Source: Asterella californica (lineage: Eukaryota; Streptophyta; Marchantiopsida; Marchantiales; Aytoniaceae). Taken from it: 64,000 nucleotides of DNA. The notes beneath the pieces are model-generated. The model ran no database searches and was not told the DNA's origin. It was given only the letters and a program-made list of their open reading frames with translations. Each line of letters opens with the position of its first letter. Position 1 is the first letter of the stretch. Location: contig JAYKYS010000004.1 in assembly GCA_036924285.1 (NCBI GenBank), positions 22,166,001 to 22,230,000 of the forward strand. The letters run 5' to 3'. The position numbers were made by a program, and so were the translations under genes. Below are positions 53,914 through 64,000 of the stretch, one piece after another.

Positions 53914-54055
53914 AGTCACTGCCCTACGTTACTCCTTCAAAAGAAGGAGAGACTAGCTCTTTGTTGTGACTGACTAGGACTGGCCTTTGTAGAACAAAAT
54001 GTACATGAAGTCACTACCTGCGTTACTCCTGCAAAAGAAGGAGACTCACTCCGTG
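53914..54055. repeat. Direct repeat 96 bp apart
   Basis: GTCACT-CC-(T)(A)CGTTACTCCT-CAAAAGAAGGAGA occurs at 53,914 and 54,010. Each copy includes a small inverted pair CTCCTT/AAGGAG in the first instance. Non-coding. Confidence 0.65.
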
Positions 54056-54059
54056 TTCT

Positions 54060-56110
54060 GCTTTCTGGCTTCAGACCCAACTTGCAAGAATTGCCGGGAC
54101 TAACCTTTCTATAGGAGTTAATTCTACAAAAGCTGACTACAAGCTTCGCTATTTTCACAATCGATCGCACTATTGTCCATGGCATAGAATAAGTATGGAA
54201 CTTTCAAACTTAAGCGTCCAGTCCATGCACATTCAACAGAAGTACAATTAGTGAGTAAAAGAGTTAAGTGCACTCATTTTATAACAATTTCGTAGTGAAA
54301 AAAAAATTTTCCTGCCTGTTTCTGCATCAGGAGTAAACAACCCTGTTCCTACAGCAGTTCGCACAGTCTTCGTAAATAATGCCAAACTACAACCATGATG
54401 CCAAAAGCATTCCATGTGAGCTGCTACTCTTCGTCTCCCGCCTCCGAATCAGGACCAGGACTGCACTCCCGCCTCGACTACACTGTCAGAAACGTACACT
54501 ATCCATTGCCGTGCCCGTGCTGGCACCCTCGTAGTCGTTCTAGAACTGCGATTTCTCATCAACTTTAACAGCCGGGAACCAAAACCGTCCGTAGCCGGTA
54601 AGCGGATTGAGGAAGACAATTTCAACTTTGGGGGACTGAGTAAGATGGTTTCGAGGAATGAAGAAGAAAATAAGCTGTCCAACGACAATTTTGTTTAGAG
54701 TCGTGTAGCCGTGTAATTGTCTTTGTATCGCTTTAAGTATTTATCCTCTTGATTTTTTATATTGTTAAAAATTATAATGAAAATTTATTTATTAAATTTA
54801 CTTATGATTGAAACAGACATCCGAAATGAACAGAAGATAAAGACGCCCGTGAGCGCTTGACCACAACTACAACAGTCATCCGCTAACGACGAATATTTGC
54901 GAAAAATTTCAGCTTTGACACACACAACACTTTTAAACATATATATATTTAAAAATAAAAAATAGACTCATGAGATAATGAGTTGGCATATTTCATCACT
55001 AATAGACGAGTAGGTGTCACCTTCTATCTCCTTGAAGGGGATATAGCGAATCACGCGATACAATTTAGGACAATCGACCTCTGTACTATACTAACCATTT
55101 GCTTGGGTATATAGATCTTTCAGATTTGCTTTGTTAGTTTCTATCACACCTCTTTTAACAAAGTATGTTAGCGATCACCCCTCTGACTAGATATTGATTA
55201 TGAAACCAGTCATTTTTGCTATGTTAGTATTTTTCCGAACTGCAACACATTGTTTTCTGAACTTCAGTTTCTAGAACATGTATCGTCTAACATGTACATT
55301 ATTATTTAAATGATTTGAATGATAGAGATATACGATTTCAATGATAGAGTTATTTAATTTTGATCAAAAATAATAAAATTAACGAAATCGTAAAATAACT
55401 ATTTTTACTGTCGATTACCCATCAAAGGTGTGATAAACCCTAACAAACCTAGTGGATGTGTTAGGGTTATCAAGCAAATCAAGCAAATCTCTGATAGATG
55501 TTGCATCCAAGTTTCACAGCACTCGATTTCCAAGTTACTCCAAGAGGGGAGAATAGGAAAAGGTTTGTGGTTCAACATGTGTTACTAAAACCAGTCAGAA
55601 GAAGCAACAATACAATTCATAATTGAACCAAGTTTATCTCAAAATTGTAGGTTCTTTTGTGAAATTCACACATGAATAAACATTTTTCGTCTACATTACT
55701 GATACGGAAGCAATTTTCTTCGACCAATGAAAATGTTGTTCCGAGTATCTTGAATAGTGTGTTGGTAAAAGATATGCAAGTGTAGAGTTTTAAAATCAAG
55801 TTTAAGGTAGGATTTATTTTAAAAAACTGTTTCAGATAAACGTTAGTAAGATGAGGTTTAATGTTAGTTTTGAAGTCAGAGTAAGTTGAGTGAGATTTAA
55901 CTTGAATTAAATTTTAATATAATTTGAGACAAGTTAAAACCCAAGTCCACTATATATATTAACCAGGAGGACTTCATTCTGCGGGTGTGCAGTTTGTGAA
56001 GAAAGAAATTTAACCGTTATAATACCCAAAATATATTTACTGATACAGTTTTTTTATGAAAACAATATCGGTTTAATAGAACCCCGACGACCGATCGATC
56101 ATTTGGAGTA
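54060..56110. other. AT-rich intergenic DNA, no gene seen
   Basis: No supported gene; 54,440-54,690 is less AT-rich but gives no recognisable product. The rest is AT-rich with long A/T runs. Confidence 0.4.
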
Positions 56111-56119
56111 GAGATATGA

Positions 56120-56640
56120 ATTTTTCATTAGTGCTGATGGTGTAAAAACAAGCAAATATGCATCTCAAATGAGTATGCGAACAAAGCGACACAAAAGGAA
56201 AACCAGACATATAGGTTTGAATTTTTTTTGAAATGATTCGCTGTACATGATCATTTGGTAAAAAGTGTTTTTTGAAAAAAATGAAAATCTATAAAAGTGC
56301 TCTATGCAGCAAGCAAACATGCACAATGTTGCTTACTGCAAAGATACAAGACAAATCCAAATCAAAATCTATATATCAAAATTTAATTTACTAAATTTAA
56401 ATAGTTTTGAGCTGAACATAACACATGGACTCTGGGAAGAGGAAAAACCTAAGCACAATGACTTCAAACGTAACACCTTCGACTATAACTAAAGTCTTGT
56501 GCACGAATATAAATAATCTTCTTTTAATACATATTAATATATGAACTAACCCTTCCCTCTGGAAGGATTAGCTCAGAAATTAATGGCATGCATAATACCT
56601 CCCCATCTGAACGTGGAAGAGGTGATTATGCATGTTTTCC
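56120..56640. repeat. Family D dispersed repeat, copy 2
   Basis: Same orientation and block order as 22,980-23,640: AACATGCACAATGTTGCTTA, ACAAATCCAAATC, GGACTCTGGGAAGAGGAAAA, CTAACCCTTCC, GAACGTGGAAGAGGTGATTA and TGCATG. Moderately diverged and non-coding. Confidence 0.6.
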
Positions 56641-56649
56641 CAATATGGG

Positions 56650-57745
56650 AGTCGGGGAAAAATAGACAGACGAGGGAGTGGGAGGCAGAAAGCTCTCAAA
56701 GCAAAAAAAAGCATAACCGCCTCGTTGTGCTGGAACATAAAAGTGCGAACACTAAAGTATGAAAATCTTACCAAAAAGAGTTTCATGTTTTTAACACCAA
56801 ACTCTTTCTCGGGTGAAGCCTAATATAATATGCATGCAAGATTGACTTCTGGGTATTTTTTCTCGTTTATTGTTATCAAGAAAATATATAACTATGAAAT
56901 GAAAATCTTATATTATTGAGAAGTTGAGAAAAAATTCAACAAATCTCTAAATATTCAATTTACACTTACCTAGAGATGCAAAAGATCTTTACATAACCCA
57001 TAAGGCAAGAAAGATGAACGAACGAAAATGGATATGAATTGTCCATGTGATGAAAAATTCACCATGTACGTATTTCACAAGCAGACTAAGGTGTGAGAAA
57101 TCCGAGGTCTGAGAGTATTACGTCGTCGAGGTCTTCATTGTTGTGTCGTGGACCGACTAGCGTGTGAAACCACAGGTCTTAGGAAAATTATTTTCACAAC
57201 TTACTGCAAATATATTTCCCAACGATTAATTTTTTGCGGCAATTCATTTCTAAAAAGATGATTTGTGCATAGTTTGCTGTGATTGACAACGTCTATGTCA
57301 ATCAGCTCGGTTTATATAATTTATGATTTAGCTCATCACTTTGATAAAGGATGCAATTGCGAATCACGTCAATATTTGGGATCAAGATTTTGTGAGCTTG
57401 AGATTGACGATAAAGCAAGTTTCAGACACCGTTGAGGTTTCAACCATAAACAATGTTGACTAGAGATCACCGGATGTTGTTTTATATGACTCCGTCGACA
57501 CCTAGTAGAGCTAGAGTTACATATACATGTGCCATCAGAAACATTATCATATGGATAACGAGCTTTATAATTACTTGTTTTCTCTTTGAGATGTACAGAC
57601 AGTGTACGAGAGATTACCGCATCAAAAGACTCTACTCAAACATAAGCAAGAAGATCTAAAGATTCATTTGATCATAGGGTATCCATAAAAAATAATTAGA
57701 TGTTTCATCAGACTTGTTCATTTTCTCTTACAAGCATTGGTACAG
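56650..57745. other. AT-rich intergenic DNA, no gene seen
   Basis: Nothing supportable beyond short chance frames. Confidence 0.4.
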
Positions 57746-58430
57746 TGTGAGAAGGTCTTCCTACATGTTCATATTATCAGATTGTATCCTTCTATCCATC
57801 TTGCGACAGCGCACGGGGAGGTCTTCCTGCAGGTACATATTATCCATTTGTATCCTTCCATCCATCCTTGTTGTAGCGCACAAAAATATCTTCTTGCATG
57901 TACATATTATCTATTTGTATTCTTTCTCATGACACCACATGCATATGGATCCGAGAAGATCTTAGTGCACACATATTATCCATTTGTATCTTTCAACTGG
58001 CAGCTCATGAGAAAGTCTTAATGCATGAACATATTATCCATTTGTATCTTTCCACCCATCCTCGTGGTATCGCATGAGATTGAGAAGGTCTTCTTGTAGG
58101 AACATGTTATCCATTTGTATCCTCTCACCCATCCTCGTAGCACCTCATGAGAATCTGAAAAGGTCTTCTTATAGGTACATAATATCCATTTGTATCCTTC
58201 AACTTGCAGCGCATGAAAAAGTCTTCGTGCAAAGACATATTATCCATTTGAATCCTTCCATCCATCCCCGTGGCAACACATGCATATGGATCCGAGAAAG
58301 TCTTCTTGCAGTTACATATCATTCATTTGTATCCTTCAACTGCCAACGCATGAGAAGGTCTTCTTGCATGCACATATTATCCACTTGTATGCTTCCACCC
58401 ATCTTCGTGGTACCGCATCACGATCATGCT
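57745..58430. repeat. Minisatellite, ten units of 58-79 bp
   Basis: Core CATATTATCCATTTGTATCC preceded by GAGAAGGTCTTCTTGCA. Unit starts lie at about 57,770, 57,836, 57,903, 57,972, 58,030, 58,103, 58,178, 58,236, 58,315 and 58,373. Two length classes occur: short 58-bp units containing CAACTTGCAGCGCATGA-type sequence, and longer ones carrying CCATCCTCGTGGTA, some with ATGCATATGGATCCGAGAA. Open frames across it reflect the repeat, not a gene. Confidence 0.9.
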
Positions 58431-58861
58431 TGTTGAATATAATTATCAAATTCTTCTTTTAGTTGATTCTCAGATTCTAGATCAATCTTTGTTTGGATAT
58501 AGTTGCAGAAAGGCATGACCTGTGTATTAGTAACTCATAATGAATGCATACCAAATTGATCATGTTTACTGTACTTTGAATATCTCCTCAAGATCGATAT
58601 CTAGAGTTTGTTGAATAGTAGAATTCACACTAATGAAACCTCAAGAACAGATTTGTTTACTTAATAAGAATGATCTATGTACTCTTAACACATCAATACG
58701 TACATTATGTACTTCCATCGATCATATGCATAGATCGAAGAAAGTACATACTTTCATCAATAAATTTGACTTGTATCCATCTTATGCTTGATAGCTAATG
58801 TCTTCGTTGAAGATAATACCACAAAATTGAGAAACAGACCTGAGTGATATGTAATATGCAC

Positions 58862-59935
58862 CAAACCTTCTAAAACAAGTCTCTGAATCTCAACCTAGAT
58901 CCAAAACTACCGAACTGTAGTTCAAAGCAAAAAAAATATCTTTGCTAACGAAAAGCTTTGCACCAGTATCGCACGATTCAAACCCAAATCCAAACAATAT
59001 CCACGTACAAACCCTTAGCTAAAAATAGCTACCACAAGCCATACATAACCAACTAGAACTCTAACAAATTCAAAAAGATGAAAACCGTAGCGAAGAAATC
59101 AAAGAAGACCTATCTGAGGACTTTCTCTTTTCGACAAATGATCTTCAGATATCAATAGGGTCTTCCACCTTGAGTTCGTTGGCTCCAAGAACTCTCAGAT
59201 CTGACTCTCGACAGGTGAGATATCTCTGATTTTTTGTCGCAGATGATCGAACCTCCAAAAACTCCTCTTTGCAGCTTAAAATTACGTACATCCGCAGAAC
59301 AGACTCTCTGATTTGAGATCTGTCTTCTCTGATAAATAGATTTGACTATTCTAAATCCAAAAAAACCGTTTGGAGTTCTCTTCGCAAAACCACGCAAGAA
59401 ATTTGATCACAAGAAGTGAAAAATTGACATAAGTCGTTCCCTTGTGACTCAACTTCACTCACCATGCATAACACAACAATATGATCTACGTACAATCTTC
59501 TCCTATGCATAGATAAAGACTCCATGATTACATAGACACCAAGAAAGAAGAGCTTGGCTCACTGACCGCGAAGAACAACCCAACTTCATATGACATAAGC
59601 GTCTCTTTGTGATTCAAATTTTCTCACATCTCTCAAATCGCTCGATGAAACTTTGTATCATCTTCCTTTCCTGAAGAACTCGGTGTTTTGATCTCGATGG
59701 ATCTAAGGACAACAAGTTTGAACTCCGGAAGGATCTAAACGGTCCATCTTTCCTTTGAAGGTCACTGAAGCACTTCAAATTTATGTCCCAATTTCTCTTA
59801 GAACACACTCCTGATCCGGCTCTTCAAGAACCATCTTAACCAGTGCATAGGCTGTACAGATCTAAACTGACACCTTGTGCACATGCATTGGACCTCTCAA
59901 TCCTTTGAAATGTCCACCGACATGTTGTCATAGAG
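58862..59935 (+). repeat. Family C repeat, diverged partial copy
   Basis: Collinear with 32,905-33,975, with shared blocks such as AACTAGAACTCTAAC, TTTGGAGTTCT, CTTCTCCTATGC and AAGAAAGAAGAGCTTGGC. Both ends of the family and the 157-bp repeats are missing. It carries more substitutions than the two inserted copies, so it is older. Confidence 0.75.
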
Positions 59936-59939
59936 CGTG

Positions 59940-60620
59940 AAGTTTGATATGAGAATACACGAGGTATCTGACTGTAGAGAGATACAACAAGACCTTGGAC
60001 CAACTCGATGAATTACTAATGTCTTCAATATCCAATCTATCAAGCTTTTGTCTTGATTTATATTGATCTAACTTGACCTCAAGTGTAACACGCGTGCACG
60101 CCACAACACAACTGTGCGTTCAATCTTATTCTAAGTACAAGAAGGATTCATATATGATAAACATATACTTTAGATCATAGAAGCACCTTCAAACAATCCC
60201 TTAGGTCTGTTTGTGCACTAGAAGTACCCTCTTCACTATTTTTCCTCAATAAACTACTTAAAATGCTCAATTTTGACCTTCTACGGTTCATTGATATGAG
60301 CTCCATTCAAGATGAACCTACAACAATGGATACTCTACTGAACAAGCTTTCCAATGATACTGGTAACACATTGATTAGATCAAGGTAACTCCTACCACGA
60401 TAGATCAAAATAAATAATTTCTAACACTTCTCACCCGAAACGTCTTAACCTTTCTTCCTAACCCTTATGTTTAATCTAAGTTTTGAGTGATCAAACAAAC
60501 TCCAAACTAAGCATGCAGCATACCACTAGAAATCTTGTCTTCTAGAGCTTCCAACAAGATAAGGGATGCATGCAACAAGCAACCATTGAGCCCGAAGCGT
60601 GGTACCGAAGACAACAGTAT
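59940..60620. other. Intergenic DNA, no gene seen
   Basis: No gene. A segment near 60,345 (CTTTCCAATGATAC) also occurs in the chromovirus LTR near 62,877, suggesting further eroded LTR sequence. Confidence 0.35.
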
Positions 60621-61055
60621 TGTCTCGATCCTCAGTCTCAAGATCAGACGCAGACGTGAACAACAGAACCCTAGTGGACTTGTGCTAGGTTGAGAACGTT
60701 GGGAGTAAGACTAACGGCTTGGTCGACAAATTGAGAACAGATGAACTCTAAGCGGTTCTCTTGACCTAGGTTGAAACATTGGGTTAGGGCGTAGGGGTCT
60801 ATTCCAGGGGACCCTAGACGAATGCTGACCTAAAGGGGGCAAGTCATAAAACATATCGAAACGTAAGTTTGAGACGTGGGTCCGAGATGTGGATCCAAAA
60901 TATAAGTCCGAGGCGTAGGTCCGAAACTTGGGTCTGAGACGTGGGAGCAGGATGTGGGTTTGGATGCTGGTCCGAACCACAAGGTCCCAATCTGGGACTG
61001 GACCACAATTTCTTGAAAAACTGCTAAGTGTTGGAACTCCAGCGACGTTTCAAGT
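60621..61055 (+). repeat. Chromovirus LTR fragment, plus orientation
   Basis: Begins TGTCTCGATCCTCAGTCTC, alignable with the LTR start on the minus strand at 63,347 (TGTCGCAACCCTCATTCTC), and follows it through the CAAGATCAG-CGCAGACG, AACAACAGAACCCTAG and GACGTGGGTCCGAGA segments to ACTAAGTGTTGGAACTCCA-like sequence. It then passes into protease-relic sequence. Confidence 0.7.
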
Positions 61056-62103
61056 TGTGTACCCCAAAGATGCAGCAACTTTGATCCTATTCTAAATACA
61101 AAGGTGGAGTTTACCTTAAGAGAGATTTTGGACATTGCTGAGCGTGAGTTTCATGATGTCATTATTGACATCATCAAATAGAAGCACAGATTACGAGTGA
61201 GACTGTTTTATCACATGCTTTAGATACTAAGATGTCAATGGGTGAGGAGAAAGAACTTGCAAACTATAATTTACATTCTTCAAAGAATAAAGAGATCGAA
61301 GACATCGAGTACATTTTGAGGATGAAGAGGAGGATGAGAAGCAAAGCTCAAGTCATTATAGTCACAGTCACTATGTTCGAGCTACGACAAAAACATTGAC
61401 GAGAAATGAAGATTTGGATGAGCCGATGGTTGTTCTGATTGATCGTGGATCAGAAATCAACATCATGTCGAAAGAGTTGTACAAGAGGTAAAAGTGAAAA
61501 TATCGATCCAAAATGTAGGTCCGAAACTTGGGTCTGAGACGTGGGAGCAAGATGTGGGTTTGGATGTTGGTCCAAACCACAAGGTCTCAATCTGGGACTG
61601 GACCACAATTTCTTGAAAAACTGCTAAGTGTTGGAACTCCAGCGACGTTTCAGGTTGTGTACCCCAAAGATGCAGCAACTTTGATCCTATTCTAAATACG
61701 AAGGTGGAGTTTACCTTAAGAGAGATTTTGGACATTGCTGAGCGTGAGTTTCATGGTGTCATTATCGACATCATCAAATGGAAGCACAGATTACGAGTGG
61801 ACTGTTTTATCACATGCTTTAGATACTAAGATGTCAATGGGTGAGGAGAAAGAACTTGCAAACTATAATTTACATTCTTCAAAGAATAAAGAGATCGAAG
61901 ACATCGAGTACATTTTGAGGATGAAGAGGAAGATGAGAAGCAAAGCTCAAGTCATTATAGTCACAGTCACTAGGTTCGAGCTACGACAAAGACATTGATG
62001 AGAAATGGAGATTTGGATGAGCCGATGGTTGCTCTGATTGATCGTGGATCAGAAATCAACATCATGTCGAAAGAGTTGTACAAGAGGTAGAAGTGAAAAT
62101 ATT
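60892..62103 (+). repeat. Tandem duplication, about 600-bp unit, two copies
   Basis: GATCCAAAAT at 60,892 and 61,505 opens each unit. From CCGAAACTTG (60,921; 61,521) the offset is exactly 600, then 599 after a one-base deletion, to AAGAGGTA-AAGTGAAAAT. Differences are few. The first unit has 13 extra bases near its start. Each unit joins LTR sequence to protease-relic sequence, so the fusion predates the duplication. Confidence 0.9.
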
Positions 62104-62195
62104 GACACAAAACATGGGTGGGTCATAAAGGTAGCAAACAACACAAGATGAGATCTATATGGAGCTTGTACAGATGTTAGGGTGCGGATAGATAA
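61078..62195 (+). pseudogene. Aspartic-protease relics, duplicated, active site DRG
   Basis: Each unit encodes EFTLREILDIAEREFH and later LIDRGSEINIMSKELYKR, homologous to EFTLREVHGIAKREFHEL and LVDHGSEINIISKEVYEK at 3532-4445 on the other strand. Codons of the D-R-G loop are at 61,441-61,449 and 62,040-62,048. After the second unit WVIKVANNT and DLYGACTDVRVRID continue the protease to about 62,195. Stops and frameshifts abound. Confidence 0.7.
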
Positions 62196-63347
62196 TGTTT
62201 CGCGCACCTACCGCCTTGTTGTGCCAGCGGAAGCTCTTGCTCAGTAGGTCGCGAACTTTACACCGCTAACCTGCAAACACAATCACAAGTTAGCGTCCAT
62301 GCACCACTTACCTTATCTCAGTTTGGTCCGGACCAGAGCCGGACCGTCTCCCTATTCATCAAGCTCAGCTGTTCCTAAGTCCCGACCTAGACCCGCCTAG
62401 GTCGGTCTCAAAACATGAGCAAGTCACAAGATGACTTGGGACGGACTTCCCATAAAGTCCAGGGTCCTAAACGGTGCCTCCAGCACACCTAGCGGCCCAA
62501 CCGCCCGTGATGTCCATCTGGGTCTAGGCTCCCAAATGGTGGTCTAACCCGCCGACTCGTTCCCTAGTCTTGCCCCAGCCCTTACAGCGTTCCCAAGTCC
62601 AAACGTCCAAGTCTGGACGGGAACGTGCCTTGGAACCGGCCCAGCCATCACCTCATGCCTCCAGAGTCCATCCGTCGAACCTTGGGGTCGGGTGACTCGT
62701 CCTGGCCCACCCAGACATCGAGCCCCCCTCATATATACTTCTCGGGATCGGCGGCTCCGCCCTCCTCTTTGGTCCCTGAAAATTATACCACAACCCAATT
62801 GTGTTTCGGCCATAATTTCCAGCTCGGAGGTCAGATCGAGGAGTGTTATATATCACTGAAAAGCTCTCGCCGAGACCTTTCCAATGATACCTCACTCGCC
62901 TCGAGATCTTACGTGGAGCTCCGTCCATGACCTAAAACGTCCTTGGAGCTCCAACACTTAGTCATTTTCCGAGAATCTATGGTCCAGACCCGGACTTGAA
63001 CCTTGTGGTCGGACCAGCGTCCGAACCACGGTCCGTCTGCGTCTCGGACCCACGTCTCGGTCTTGCGTCTCGGACTTACGTCTCAGACCTATGTCTCAGA
63101 CTTATGTTTCGGTCCGTTCTCAGACTCGTCCCCTTAGGTCAGCGTTTGTCCGAGGTCCTCTTGGGGTAGGCCCTTATGTCTTACCCAAGGTTCCAACCTT
63201 GGTTCAGAGAACCACTTAGGGTTCATCTGATCCCGACTTCTCGGCCAAGCTGTTAAGTCCTACTCGCAGCGTTCACAACTTAGCGCAAGTCTGCTAGGGT
63301 TCTGTTGTTCGCGTCTGCGCCTGATCTTGAGAATGAGGGTTGCGACA
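62196..63347 (-). mobile_element. Chromovirus 3' LTR
   Basis: On the minus strand it starts TGTCGCAACCC directly after a G-rich tract that follows the chromodomain integrase frame, and probably ends GCGCGAAACA at 62,196 (about 1,152 bp). It contains degenerate short repeats of the type GTCTCGGAC/GTCTCAGAC (63,000-63,120). The right end is well placed; the left end is inferred from the CA dinucleotide and the change to protease-relic sequence. Confidence 0.65.
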
Positions 63348-63372
63348 CTCACCCCCACTTTGGAGGTTGATG
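63348..63372 (-). other. Polypurine tract of the chromovirus
   Basis: The minus strand reads ...CCTCCAAAGTGGGGGTGAG directly before the LTR start TGTCGCAACC, a typical plus-strand primer. Confidence 0.7.
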
Positions 63373-63660
63373 CCCTCATCAACAATGATCCTTTAAGTTA
63401 ACAACAAGTTCAAAATGGGTAGCCAACCCCTTGGCGTCTGAATTGCGTTCAGGTAGCTAACCCGCAATTCTCTTCTTGGCTTGAGTCTTAAGTTGTCGCT
63501 AGAACACTTAGAAAATTCCAACTAGTCTTGGGAAAAGCCTTACCTTGCGCAAAAAGCCTTCTCTAGGCGATCTGGGCCATCGGCCCAGATCGCCTCAAGT
63601 TGCTACTCGTATGGTTCAACGTTCCTTCACTCCTCGCTGGAAGGAGATGTCATCATCTTG

Positions 63661-64000
63661 CTAACGCCCTTGTTGTCCTTGTCGCCGTTTGAAGAGGTTT
63701 AATACTTCGCTCGCATGTGCGAGATCTTCCTCTGGCACCCAAGTTGCTTCCTTCAAATGGTAACCACGCCATTTGACCAAGTACTCCATCCGGTTTGATT
63801 TACGTCGAGATTGCAAAATGGACTCCACCTCATATTTTGCTTCGCCTTGCACGACATCAGGTTGAGGCCTAAGAACCTGTTTGCGCTCCGGTCGCAAATC
63901 ATCTTTGAAGTATTTGTTCAATAAAGAAACATGGAAAGTTGGATGCAACTGCCATTCGGGAGGAAGGTCTAACGTATAGACATCTTCGTGCGGATTCTTG
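63661..64000 (-). CDS. Chromovirus pol C-terminus: integrase tail with chromodomain (partial)
   Basis: The frame is open from the window edge to TAG at 63,661-63,663. It reads LPPEWQLHPTFHVSLLNKYF, the usual integrase C-terminus, then a chromodomain: KYEVESILQSRR, MEYLVKWRGY and ATWVPEEDL, with the aromatic residues (Y, W, W) that form the methyl-lysine cage. In chromoviruses this domain steers integration to chromatin carrying methylated histone H3. No stop or shift is visible in the portion present. An LTR follows 310 bp downstream. The rest of pol lies beyond the window. Confidence 0.9.
   Translation of the reverse strand, partial: KNPHEDVYTLDLPPEWQLHPTFHVSLLNKYFKDDLRPERKQVLRPQPDVVQGEAKYEVESILQSRRKSNRMEYLVKWRGYHLKEATWVPEEDLAHASEVLNLFKRRQGQQGR

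Noticed and set aside
57745..58430. CRISPR-like array
   Set aside because: The whole unit is repeated, with no unique spacers, and the context is plant nuclear DNA.
57714..58462. Overlapping plus-strand frames of up to 120 codons
   Set aside because: They follow the minisatellite units and repeat the same short peptide patterns; no independent coding evidence.
62625..62930. Open frames on both strands within 62,544-62,930
   Set aside because: They lie inside the chromovirus LTR, have no recognisable motif and overlap each other.

Overview
The window looks like repeat-rich, AT-leaning nuclear DNA of a plant. The elements it holds are of plant type: Ty3/gypsy gag, protease, reverse transcriptase, RNase H and integrase, a chromodomain integrase, a Ty1/copia 3' end and a pogo-like DDE transposase. 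A non-angiosperm land plant is my guess, but the species cannot be read from the sequence. I find no intact single-copy host gene, no rRNA or tRNA and no CRISPR array. Nearly all recognisable coding sequence is broken transposable-element sequence.

Layout. (1) 1-14,900 is mostly minus-strand LTR-retrotransposon sequence. It holds a gag core at the left edge, a CCHC protein ahead of it, a primer-binding-site-like 18-mer and a probable LTR (2345-3255), a protease with an altered active site (3532-4625), and a second gag (13,384 down to 5865). That second gag is split by a complete 5,937-bp insertion at 6427-12,363 with a perfect 5-bp target duplication (AACCT). (2) 15,287-18,603 is a plus-strand gag-protease piece of another gypsy family ('B'), followed by a small inverted fragment and a copia RT-RNase H-LTR end (18,687-19,677). 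(3) 19,860-31,650 is AT-rich DNA with scattered remnants, tandem repeats, a MITE-like element and a G-box cluster. (4) 31,657-50,316 is an 18.66-kb composite flanked by TACGT/TACAT. In order it has an LTR 5'-end fragment, an inverted truncated LTR, gag-NC/protease/RT/RNase H/integrase of family B, a polypurine tract and a 3' LTR. (5) 50,317-64,000 has a decayed pogo-like transposase, a ten-unit minisatellite, a 600-bp tandem duplication containing protease relics, and a chromodomain-integrase gypsy element (chromovirus) entering from the right edge.

The central observation links regions 1 and 4. The 5.94-kb insertion begins like the sequence that directly follows the family B pol gene and polypurine tract. 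It is therefore a solo LTR, and family B has exceptionally long LTRs. Each LTR carries its own sense-strand gene of about 761 codons. The protein has a conserved N-terminal region, an acidic middle with a basic patch, a long coiled coil and an acidic tail, and is neither gag nor pol. The same LTRs are packed with the hexamer GAAGAC and its complement GTCTTC, most densely 170-260 bp from the LTR start. In the composite copy an exact LTR terminus is joined to internal gag sequence of the same family, as expected for integration of an element into its own cDNA. All three LTR genes seen here are damaged, so activity would have to be sought in other copies.
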